A stretch of 43,692 bases of DNA from positions 1 to 43,692 of the forward strand of contig CAYQLM010000014.1 of NCBI GenBank assembly GCA_964418365.1. The letters are read 5' to 3'. A program made the translations under genes and the position numbers. Positions 29,516-36,924 of this stretch are shown piece after piece. Every line of letters starts with the position of its first letter. Position 1 is the first letter of the stretch. A model generated the notes under the pieces. That model made no database searches. It was not told where the DNA came from and worked only from the letters and a program-made list of their open reading frames with translations. This DNA is from JBBDXS01 sp964418365. GTDB taxonomy: Bacteria; Chloroflexota; Dehalococcoidia; DSTF01; RBG-16-68-14.

Positions 29516-31681
29516 TTACGGCGGACAGGTCGCGCCGTAGTGGTTGACGACAAACAGGATATCCGCTATGGTAATTGATCCATTTCCGTCGAAATCGTAC
29601 AAAAGATCGTAATTCGGGTTGCCAACGCTCGCGCCGAAGTGGTTCCGCACGGTGAGGATGTCCGCGGTGCTTACGTAGCTATCGCCGTTCACATCGAAGC
29701 AGGCCTGGATGGTGGTCACCACGCTGTCGCCGTTATTGAGCGTATTCTCCCCGGGCTCGCTCGGCACGGAGACTGAGGCCTGGTTGGTCAGCGGCACGTT
29801 GACGAGCGTGGTCGGGGCGCGCACGTTGACGGTGATCACCGCCAGGCCCGTGCTGCCCGGCAGCTTCGCAATCGTGCAGCTGAACTGGTTGTTCACCGGC
29901 GTGCCGCAGCTGGCGCCGCTGATGCTCTGGATGGTCATGGGCTGCGGCGTGCCGTTGATGCTGTTCTGCGGCACCGTGTCGCTCACGCCGACGTTGAACG
30001 CGTCTCCGTAGCCGATGTTCGACACGTTCAGCGCGTAGCTGAACTTGCTCACGCGGCGCGCGGTCGCCGGCCCGGTCTTGTCGATCGCGACGTCGGGCGG
30101 CGGAGCGAGCACGGCGGTGTACTGCACGGCCAGGTTGTTGCCGGTCTGCGCAAACAGCTCGTTCCCGCCGGTAACAAACGCGCGGTTCTCGATGATCGCG
30201 TCACGCCGCGAAAGCGGCGCCGTAAGGGCGATCTGCACCGTCGCTTCGCCGACGAAGCTCGCGCCCATGTCACATTGCACGTCCAGCTCGCCGATGTCGC
30301 TGTCGGGCAAGGGGGCGCCGAACGGCGCGGTGCACTCGGGGCTGCTGCTGCCGGGGAGGAACGTGCTGCCGGCCGGCAGGTTCTCCTTGATGATGACATT
30401 GGTCGCCTTTTGCGGGCCGATGTTGTCGACCGTGAGGTCGTAGACCAGCGTCGCGCCGCTGTCGACGGGGTCCGCCTCGTCGACCTTGGTGAGGGTGAGG
30501 TCGGCGCGCGGCGCCAGCACCACGGTCTCCTCGATGTCCATGTTGTTGCCCTGGTTGAAGAACGGCTCGTTATCCGCACCGACGCTGGCGGTGTTGCTAA
30601 TGCGCGTGTCCACCAGCGGCGTGGGCGCGGTGACCTGGATGACGATCTTCACCTGGCCGTTCAGGGGAAGCGGGTTGTAGAGCGCGCACAGCACCAGGTT
30701 CATCCCGGAGTTGTAGCCGCAGACCGCGCCTGAGGAGTTGGCCGAAAGGAAGACCACGCCGGAAGGCAGCTGGTCGCCTGCCAGCACCCCTGTCGCTGTT
30801 TGTAGCCCCAGGTTCTTGACGAGCAGGCTGTACGTCAGCGTCCCGTTCGCATCCACCGGGTCCGGCGAGTCTGTCTTCGTCACGGTCACGTCGGGCTGGT
30901 CGCTGGGCAGCGGCGTCGCCGTGGGCGTGTTGGTCGGCGTCGGCGTGTTCGTCGGCGTCGGCGAGATCGTCGGCGTCGGTGTGATCGTGGGCGTTCGCGT
31001 GGGCGTGGGCGTCGGCGTGGGCGTGCGGGTGGGAGTGGGCGGCGTGCCGCAGGTGATGGTAAGCGTTTCGGTAGTGCCCGTCCCTTCAGCGTGAACGGTG
31101 GAGAGGTCTTCCAAGACGTCCGTCGAACCGGGGCCGTGCACCATCGTGATGGTGCCGAAGCCGTTGGTGGCTGAGCAAGTAAAGCCGGCCGTGGCGATCC
31201 TGCCCACATAGGTGGACACCGGCGCCGAAATGCCGATCGTGCAGCCGAACGATTCCGTGTGGTTCGGGTCATCGAAGTTGGACCCAGGGAAGGCGCAGTT
31301 AGGCCAGTTGCCGTTGTTCGGCCCTGTGTCCGCAGTGTGCGCTGAGGTTAGGGAAGAGTAGTTGAGCTGGGCATCGAAGCCCTGGTAGCTGGCGATGCCG
31401 CCGAGGGCGTTCAGGTACAAGCGAACAGTGAAGTTCCCGCTGAGCGGCACGGAGCACTTGCTGGGAATGCTCACCGTCGAGTCCCTGGTGTCGCAGTCAT
31501 CGACGCTGTCGCCGCTGGTGTCGACACCGATGGAGAAGTCCAGGCCCGCGTGGGGCGAGTGCGCCTCAGCGGGGTGCTTGCCTCCGCCGCCGGATAGGAT
31601 GAGCAAGAGCGCGACCGCAGCAGCGACGGCGCCTAGCGGCAGCAGTTTGGCCACCCAGATCAGCTGTCTCTTCATTGCCAT
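29516..31681 (-). CDS. P10: secreted protein with cohesin-like domain, three DUF11-type domains, Cys-clamped dockerin
   Basis: 721 residues; ATG preceded by AGGAGGTC. Signal segment 10-40. The cohesin-like domain (46-212) has the NWPxC pattern (GNWPNCAFPGSNF, FGCTIGISAPVSTYVG). A Thr-Pro linker (213-262) is followed by three DUF11-like repeats (264-391, 394-526, 530-658), each opening like VTKTDSPDPVDANGTLTYSL and containing N-x-G. Such domains are beta-sandwich stalk modules of surface proteins. The dockerin (661-719; CFDVNGDSYVSTADILTVRN and YDFDGNGSITIADILFVVNH) has a Cys at each end. The likely role is a long rod within the surface assembly. Confidence 0.85.
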   Translation of the reverse strand: MAMKRQLIWVAKLLPLGAVAAAVALLLILSGGGGKHPAEAHSPHAGLDFSIGVDTSGDSVDDCDTRDSTVSIPSKCSVPLSGNFTVRLYLNALGGIASYQGFDAQLNYSSLTSAHTADTGPNNGNWPNCAFPGSNFDDPNHTESFGCTIGISAPVSTYVGRIATAGFTCSATNGFGTITMVHGPGSTDVLEDLSTVHAEGTGTTETLTITCGTPPTPTRTPTPTPTPTRTPTITPTPTISPTPTNTPTPTNTPTATPLPSDQPDVTVTKTDSPDPVDANGTLTYSLLVKNLGLQTATGVLAGDQLPSGVVFLSANSSGAVCGYNSGMNLVLCALYNPLPLNGQVKIVIQVTAPTPLVDTRISNTASVGADNEPFFNQGNNMDIEETVVLAPRADLTLTKVDEADPVDSGATLVYDLTVDNIGPQKATNVIIKENLPAGSTFLPGSSSPECTAPFGAPLPDSDIGELDVQCDMGASFVGEATVQIALTAPLSRRDAIIENRAFVTGGNELFAQTGNNLAVQYTAVLAPPPDVAIDKTGPATARRVSKFSYALNVSNIGYGDAFNVGVSDTVPQNSINGTPQPMTIQSISGASCGTPVNNQFSCTIAKLPGSTGLAVITVNVRAPTTLVNVPLTNQASVSVPSEPGENTLNNGDSVVTTIQACFDVNGDSYVSTADILTVRNHFGASVGNPNYDLLYDFDGNGSITIADILFVVNHYGATCPP
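30896..31045 (-). repeat. Coding minisatellite for Thr-Pro linker of P10
   Basis: Degenerate 6-nt and 12-nt units encode a TPTPTPTRTPTITPTPT-type linker of 50 residues between the cohesin-like and first DUF11-like domains. Confidence 0.85.
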
Positions 31682-31742
31682 GTCTCGACCTCCTCCTGAG
31701 CGGTCATGCCGCGCATCCTGGAGAGCGTCCCGCTCCTCTGTA

Positions 31743-33473
31743 TCACGGCAGCCGATCTATGAGACCTACCTCGAGTTGCAAGATGAGCATTGCGTCGATG
31801 CTGTTGGCCAACCCGTCACCGTTCGTGTCCGCCCGATCCGCGCAGGGAAGGGACGAGGTGAGGCGGGCCTCGTACTGTAGAACGAGTTGAGCATCGATTT
31901 CGTTAACGGCTCCGTCGCAGTTCACGTCGCCGCGAACTCCTACAGCGGGCAGTGCCGTCTCGCATGAGAGCGAGCCCAGAGCGTCGGTGGCGGCCAGACC
32001 CAGGGAGGCACCACGCACCACCAGCTGGGGCGGGCTTCCCGGTGAAAGGATGTCACCCGGCCCGGCACCGACGGCCGCCAGGCTAGGCGAGCGGGGAGTT
32101 AGCGCAAAGTATATCACATCTCCCGCGCCATATGTGCGGTCTCCATCCTCCTGCAAACAGAATGCCTCGATCTCGTCGCCGGGTTGCAGACCGAGCTGTG
32201 CCGCCGAGGCGAACAGCGCCGGCGAGTTGCCGTCAACGGTCGAGAGAATGTCGCCCGCGGAGAAATCGAGTGCGCCCAGCGAAGGTGATTCGGCGTCGAG
32301 CGTGAAGTACACCGGCTGGTCGGGCACGCCATCGCCGTTGGTGTCCACGACGGACGCATTGTGCAGGTCGAGGGCGTCCACGCTGTCTCTCGCGGTGGCG
32401 GCCTCGATCAGGCCGAGGGGGAAGGCCACCGGGCAGGTGCCGATCGGACCGTTGCCGTCGAAGAGCAGCTCGTCGATCCCATCGAGCGTTGAGGTGAACA
32501 CGTCCGACTCGGCCTCCGGCGCCAAGCCGGGCTGGCTGGGCGGGCAGTCGTGCTGCAGCCGGATGGCGGTGCCGGGCAGGCCTTCGGCGCCGGGCGCGAC
32601 CGAGAATCGGACGGCCGGCGATCCCTGGCCCATCATGTCCCGGCCGAAGGAGAGCCCGACGGCATTGTCTTGCGTCCCATCCGAGCCGTCGTCGCAGCCT
32701 GTGGCCGTGAGCCCCAGAGAAGCGCACTGGATACGTGCGAAGGGCGCCTGCCCGGGGTCGTCGACGCTGGGCGGATCTGGGCCCAGCAGGTCGGCCGGGT
32801 GAAGCCTGGAGGGCCCGTTTCGGCCGACGGAGAACGCCGGCAGCGCAGGAGGGATATCCAATCGCACGTCCGCGACGCACAGGCCTAGATCGTAAGGCTG
32901 TCCGCCTTGCTGAACAAAGGGAACGCAGCGCGGCTCGTCTCCCGTCGGGCTGGGGAGCTGCAGCCGGTACTCGGTGCCCATAGGCGGCCAGGCGGCAATC
33001 GAAGCCTCGCGGTCGCCGCTCCAAGGCACCAGGTGCAGCGCGACGTCATTGTGAAAGACGAGGGCGCCGATCGGGCTGTCGGGCGCATCGATCTGGGGGT
33101 ACAGGTCGATGTAGCTAGAGGCTGGGAACTGCGCGTCCGGCTGCAGCGAAAGCACCTCTCCCCGCGAGGTGAGCGCGTCCTGCAATGCGACGTGAAGGCG
33201 GCCGATCTGGCTCGCACCTATCAGGCGGAGTTTGGTCACCTGGAGATCGATCACTTGCACACCGTTTTCAACCCTGGGCTCGCCGGTTTCGATCTGCATC
33301 CATCCGGTAAAGACCACGTGCTGCGGCCCAACGGTCGTATCCACATCGACCGTGACCGAGATGGGCAAGACCTGGCCCTGACTTGCCGGCGTCGCGCCCG
33401 CGTTGTGGCCGGTGACGAGCAACGCAACGCCGAACAGCAGCGCAAAAGCGACGAGCCATCTTATGGATCGCAC
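31743..33473 (-). CDS. P11: secreted dockerin protein without a cohesin-like domain
   Basis: 576 residues; GTG start 6 nt behind TAGAAT. Signal peptide about 1-28 (VALLVTGHNAGA). I do not recognise residues 30-510. They contain two copies of a unit, VYFTLDAESPSLGALDFSAG with DIL, and IYFALTPRSPSLAAVGAGPG with DIL, each followed by a copy of LGLQPGDEIEAF or LGLAATDALGSL. These resemble repeats seen in large bacterial surface proteins. A type I dockerin closes the protein (514-576; RGDVNCDGAVNEIDAQLVLQ and ADTNGDGLANSIDAMLILQ). As the only member with a dockerin but no cohesin-like domain it could be a terminal cargo or cap. Confidence 0.8.
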   Translation of the reverse strand: MRSIRWLVAFALLFGVALLVTGHNAGATPASQGQVLPISVTVDVDTTVGPQHVVFTGWMQIETGEPRVENGVQVIDLQVTKLRLIGASQIGRLHVALQDALTSRGEVLSLQPDAQFPASSYIDLYPQIDAPDSPIGALVFHNDVALHLVPWSGDREASIAAWPPMGTEYRLQLPSPTGDEPRCVPFVQQGGQPYDLGLCVADVRLDIPPALPAFSVGRNGPSRLHPADLLGPDPPSVDDPGQAPFARIQCASLGLTATGCDDGSDGTQDNAVGLSFGRDMMGQGSPAVRFSVAPGAEGLPGTAIRLQHDCPPSQPGLAPEAESDVFTSTLDGIDELLFDGNGPIGTCPVAFPLGLIEAATARDSVDALDLHNASVVDTNGDGVPDQPVYFTLDAESPSLGALDFSAGDILSTVDGNSPALFASAAQLGLQPGDEIEAFCLQEDGDRTYGAGDVIYFALTPRSPSLAAVGAGPGDILSPGSPPQLVVRGASLGLAATDALGSLSCETALPAVGVRGDVNCDGAVNEIDAQLVLQYEARLTSSLPCADRADTNGDGLANSIDAMLILQLEVGLIDRLP

Positions 33474-33479
33474 CGCATG

Positions 33480-33485
33480 ATTCTA
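33480..33485 (-). promoter_or_regulatory. -10 box TAGAAT, leaderless promoter of P11
   Basis: TAGAAT on the minus strand lies 6 nt before the GTG at 33473, the same layout as P3 and P4. Confidence 0.6.
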
Positions 33486-33513
33486 GCACTGCCGAACGAA
33501 CGTAGAAGGACCA

Positions 33514-36498
33514 TCAGCACGCCGCGCCGTATCGGTGCGCCACGTAGAGGACGTCGCTCACGGTCACCGTACCACTGCCATCGAAATCCGCCTCCGCAAC
33601 AGGCAGACCGTACACGGCGACCGAAAACAGGATGTCGGACACACGCACGAACCCGTCACCATCGAGATCGGCGCAGAGGCCAGTATACGGCGTGGCGGTT
33701 GGCAGCGGAGTGCGCGTCGCCGTGGGTGTTGCGGTCGGCGTGCGGGTGCGCGTCGCCGTTGCGGTAGCCGTGAACGTCGGGGTGGGCGTGAACGTCCGTG
33801 TCGCGGTCGGCGTCGCCGTTCGCGTGGGCGTCCGCGTCGGTGTCGCCGTTAGCGTCGGAAACGGCGTGCGCGTCGGCGTCGATGTACGCGTCGGCGTGCG
33901 CGTCGCTGTCGCGGTCGCAGTCAGCGTCGACGTGCGCGTGGGCGTCACCGTCGGCGTGCGCGTTGGCGTCGACGTGATCGTCGGCGAGTTGGTCGGAGTG
34001 AAGGTGGGCGTCGGCCCGAGGATGGTGATGGAACCGTCCTGCACAATAACAGGCGTTTGGATGATGGCGGAGACGTTCGTCACCACGACGCCCGAGAGAT
34101 GCAACAGGGAAGTCCCGCCCAGCATCGCCTGGAACTTCGCTTCGACCAGCGCACCGCTGCCCTGAGGGCCCGCCGGAGACGAGCCGAGCGAGGTGCAGAT
34201 ATACGTGGCGGCGCCTACCCCAACGCTGGGCGGCAAGCACGCCGCGCCTCTGCCCGTGATGCCCAGGAAGGGCGTGGCGGTGGGCGTAGGATATGGGGGC
34301 GGCGGCTGCAATACGAGCAGAGCCTGGTCGTAGCTGAGCGTGAATGCAAACGCACCCAGGTCCTGCGCGCCATCGATATAGACCTGCACCGACATGAAGA
34401 ACCCCGCATCGATCGTCTGGGACACCGGCTGCACGCGGAGGGTGAGCGGGCCCAGCGTTGGCGATGGCGTGGGCGTCACCGTGCGCGTCGCCGTGTTCGA
34501 AGGCGTGGGCGTGATCGTTCGCGTCGGGGTGTCCGTGGCGGTCGGACATCCTTCCGTGGGACACGGCGTGGGCGTGTCGGTGTCTGTCGGTGTCAGCGTG
34601 ATCGTGGGCGTCAGGGTGATCGTGGGCGTCAGGGTGATCGTGGGGGTGAAGGTGATCGTGGGCGTCGGCGGTTCGAATACGACCGCGGAGCCGTCCACCG
34701 TCGTGGGTGCGGTCAGCTCTGTCCCATCGATCCCGCCAAGCGTCACGTTCTGCAGTGACAGCGCGCTGGTGCCAGCGGCGTTTCCGTGCAAGGTCACGCT
34801 CGCCAGCACGCCAGCTCCGGTGGGCCCTGCAGGCGATGGGCCCAGCGTGTCACAGACCAAGGTCAGCGAGCCTGGCAGCGAAACGGGCGCGGTACAGGCG
34901 ACGGTGCGTCCGGTCCTACCGAGGAACGGGCCGACGATGATGCCGTTGTAGCTGAGAACAGCGGGGTCGGACACCAGGGTGAATTGGAAGGCGCCCAACA
35001 TCGGCGAGCTATCGATGCCAATGTTGACCGTGGTGTCCGACCCCCGGGCAAAGCTTTGTGTCGACGGCTGCACGCAAACGGTGAGCCCGCTGGCGGGCGC
35101 GCACGGGCCGGGCGTAGGCGTCGGCGTCGACGTGCGGGTGGGGCTGGGCGTGCTCGTGTTCGTCGCTGTGCGCGTGAGCGTCGGCGTGAAAGTATCTGTC
35201 GGCGTGTACGTGTCTGTCGGTGTCTCCGTCGGCGGGCAGACGGTCGGACACGGGGTGGGCGTGTCGGTCTGGGTCGGTGTGTCAGTCTGCGTCGGCGTGT
35301 CCGTGGGTGTTGACGTCGGTACGGTGGCTGTTGGAGTCTGCGTAATCGTCGGCGTGGGCGGGCCCAGCACGACGACACTCGCATCGACGACGTTATCAAC
35401 GGGGAGTGCATTGCCGTGTGTATCACCCAACAGGATGCCGACCAGATGCGCCGGCGAGGTGCCAGCGACAAAGTTAAGCGCTTGCAGCGTGACCACGCCG
35501 ATCACACCGTTTCCATCCGGGCCCGGTAACGTGCTGCCTAACGTGGTGCACGCCATCTGGACACGCGTTGTTTCCAGCGTCGAGAGGCAAAAGACAGATC
35601 GTCCGGTGCTGCCGGGGAAGGGCCCATAGCTGACCGCCACCGGCGCCAGCAGCACACTGTCGAAGTCGAGCACGAACTGGAAGCCACCGAAGTCCGTCAC
35701 GCCGTCCACGGCGATCTGCAGGTTCACCAGATCGCCGTCCGCTATGCCCTGCGTCGGCGGCAGCACGCAGACCGTCGTTCCCAGCAGGCCACACTGGTTA
35801 GGCACGGGCGTGGCCGTGGCTCCCGCAGGGGTCGGGGTGAACGTGACCGTGGGGCCGCCCGTGGGCGTTTCGGTGGGCGTAAACGTAGCCGTCGGCGTCG
35901 GACAGTCGGCGGAGCCGCCGCTGATCGTCACTGAGCCGCTCTGAGCGCCCGCAGGGATATCGCTGCCCAGCGAGTTACTCAGGCTGGCCACTGGCAGGTC
36001 GAGCGGGCTGGTTATCGAGCAGTCGGCGGCGCTCAGGGTGACCGTTGCGAGGAGTCCGCTCCCAGAGGGCTCTACCCCTCCGCCGAGCGTGACGCAGCCG
36101 AAGCGGAGCGTGCCGACGTCGGTCTGCGGACTCAGGCAGAAGACGCTGCGCCCGGTGCTGCCGAGGAATGGGCCGTTGGTGACGCTGACGAAGCTGAGCG
36201 CATTCCCAAAATACGAGAGCTCGAACTCGTACGCGCCCAGTCCGGTGACGTTGCTGACGCGAATTTCCACGACGACGTTGCTTCCCGCCGTCACGGCCTG
36301 GGCCGGCGGCTGGACGAAGACGAGTGTCGTGGGCGTGGGCGTGTCCGTCGGCTGCTGAGCAGACACGGTTCCGCCAGCGGGGCCCGAAAGCCAGAGCGCA
36401 GTGGCGACGGCCAGGAGGGCCGCCAGTGGCATGGCATACGCCACCCATCGCAGACGTACACGGATTCCCCGCAGCGTATTCGGGGAACGCTGCCTCAT
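33514..36498 (-). CDS. P12: scaffoldin-like protein, four cohesin-like domains and a Cys-clamped dockerin
   Basis: 994 residues. Signal peptide 1-48 (SAQQ). Four cohesin-like domains at about 58-195, 236-379, 465-610 and 683-828 share a signature: GPFLGSTGRSVFCL, GPFPGSTGRSVFCL, GPFLGRTGRTVACT and TPFLGITGRGAACL. A second conserved Cys sits 11-15 residues later and then a TLG/SLG-x-GP-x-G-x-G loop, suggesting a disulfide. Thr-Pro linkers (200-232, 380-464, 611-682, 829-940) separate them; the last is over 110 residues long. The dockerin is 941-994 (CADLDGDGFVRVSDILFSV and ADFDGSGTVTVSDVLYVAHR), with Cys at both ends. The plan is that of a cellulosomal scaffoldin, but no carbohydrate-binding module or enzyme is present. 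Confidence 0.86.
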   Translation of the reverse strand: MRQRSPNTLRGIRVRLRWVAYAMPLAALLAVATALWLSGPAGGTVSAQQPTDTPTPTTLVFVQPPAQAVTAGSNVVVEIRVSNVTGLGAYEFELSYFGNALSFVSVTNGPFLGSTGRSVFCLSPQTDVGTLRFGCVTLGGGVEPSGSGLLATVTLSAADCSITSPLDLPVASLSNSLGSDIPAGAQSGSVTISGGSADCPTPTATFTPTETPTGGPTVTFTPTPAGATATPVPNQCGLLGTTVCVLPPTQGIADGDLVNLQIAVDGVTDFGGFQFVLDFDSVLLAPVAVSYGPFPGSTGRSVFCLSTLETTRVQMACTTLGSTLPGPDGNGVIGVVTLQALNFVAGTSPAHLVGILLGDTHGNALPVDNVVDASVVVLGPPTPTITQTPTATVPTSTPTDTPTQTDTPTQTDTPTPCPTVCPPTETPTDTYTPTDTFTPTLTRTATNTSTPSPTRTSTPTPTPGPCAPASGLTVCVQPSTQSFARGSDTTVNIGIDSSPMLGAFQFTLVSDPAVLSYNGIIVGPFLGRTGRTVACTAPVSLPGSLTLVCDTLGPSPAGPTGAGVLASVTLHGNAAGTSALSLQNVTLGGIDGTELTAPTTVDGSAVVFEPPTPTITFTPTITLTPTITLTPTITLTPTDTDTPTPCPTEGCPTATDTPTRTITPTPSNTATRTVTPTPSPTLGPLTLRVQPVSQTIDAGFFMSVQVYIDGAQDLGAFAFTLSYDQALLVLQPPPPYPTPTATPFLGITGRGAACLPPSVGVGAATYICTSLGSSPAGPQGSGALVEAKFQAMLGGTSLLHLSGVVVTNVSAIIQTPVIVQDGSITILGPTPTFTPTNSPTITSTPTRTPTVTPTRTSTLTATATATRTPTRTSTPTRTPFPTLTATPTRTPTRTATPTATRTFTPTPTFTATATATRTRTPTATPTATRTPLPTATPYTGLCADLDGDGFVRVSDILFSVAVYGLPVAEADFDGSGTVTVSDVLYVAHRYGAAC
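33679..34014 (-). repeat. Coding minisatellite for the longest Thr-Pro linker (P12)
   Basis: About 336 bp of degenerate units encode RTPTRTSTPTRTP-type repeats (residues 829-940), rich in Thr for possible O-glycosylation. This is a likely site of length variation and of assembly error. Confidence 0.85.
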
Positions 36499-36790
36499 CG
36501 GGTCACCCCACGCGTTTGCACGCAGTCGATTGGGCAGATCGTTCGAGGCGTCTCTCGAACATAGACTGCGCCTTCCAGTAATCCCAACGCCCCCCCTCGT
36601 CCAGACGTAACGTTGGGTCCTTCGGAGGCATCCCTGCTCGAAGGCCCGTGCTCCCCTGCCACCACGCTAGGAGAAGACGGCCAGTCCCGACCGTTCTCCA
36701 AGCAGCAAACCGGTGTTCCTGAACGAACCCCGCCGTAGAAGGTCAGCCCCAGTATGGGCGCTGGGTGTCGCCAGCCTATGGCAACGGTGT
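36499..36790 (-). promoter_or_regulatory. Hairpin-rich non-coding leader of P12
   Basis: No credible gene lies between P12 and nuoB. On the minus strand this stretch holds at least four hairpins in a row: GTTCGAG/CTCGAAC (36541-36560), CCCAACG/CGTTGGG (about 36585-36619), CCTTCGAG/CTCCGAAGG (about 36620-36645) and GGAGAA-CGG/CCG-TC-TTCTCC (about 36670-36700). Placed directly ahead of the largest array gene it may be a regulatory leader. It does not match c-di-GMP, c-di-AMP, glycine or cobalamin riboswitch consensus as far as I can tell. Confidence 0.4.
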
Positions 36791-36798
36791 CAAATGGC

Positions 36799-36820
36799 TG
36801 TAAAAAGTTTACTTTACAGG
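36799..36820. promoter_or_regulatory. Palindromic operator-like site between P12 and nuoB
   Basis: CTGTAAA and TTTACAG form 7-bp arms around 8 bp in an otherwise GC-rich region. It could bind a dimeric regulator of one or both divergent genes. A minus-strand TTGACA begins just beside it (36788-36793), but no good -10 follows. Confidence 0.4.
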
Positions 36821-36855
36821 ATACCGACCGCGCCGGAAGGCCGATCCAGCTTCGT

Positions 36856-36884
36856 TTGCGCCGTCAGGCCGCCCTGCCTACAAT
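36856..36884 (+). promoter_or_regulatory. Promoter of nuoB (TTGCGC-17-TACAAT)
   Basis: TTGCGC (36856-36861) and TACAAT (36879-36884) at 17-bp spacing; the leader to the ATG at 36925 would be about 34 nt. Confidence 0.6.
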
Positions 36885-36924
36885 GCCAGCGAGAGCATCC
36901 ATCACATAAGCGCAGGTTTGCACT

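Noticed and set aside
33679..34014. CRISPR-like regular repeats
   Set aside because: Units are 6-12 nt, degenerate and in frame with a protein linker. There are no constant 24-40-nt repeats, no unique spacers and no cas genes.
33632..34165. Long plus-strand open frames reading Val-Gly repeats, elastin-like (also at 16577-17113, 30738-31094, 34394-34951)
   Set aside because: They are the complement of Thr-Pro linker codons in P12, P1 and P10. Stop codons are absent because of base composition, and there is no start signal or independent domain.
15946..36498. A classical cellulosome cluster
   Set aside because: No glycoside hydrolase, carbohydrate esterase, polysaccharide lyase or carbohydrate-binding module is recognisable, although scaffoldin-like and dockerin modules are present.
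36495..36701. A 68-codon minus-strand frame upstream of P12
   Set aside because: Low-quality composition, no start signal, no recognisable motif, and it coincides with a run of hairpins better explained as untranslated leader.
36499..36790. A c-di-GMP, c-di-AMP, glycine or cobalamin riboswitch before P12
   Set aside because: I looked for the consensus cores by eye and found none convincing; a short CCGAAGGA string recalls the glycine riboswitch but the rest is absent. A covariance-model search would decide.
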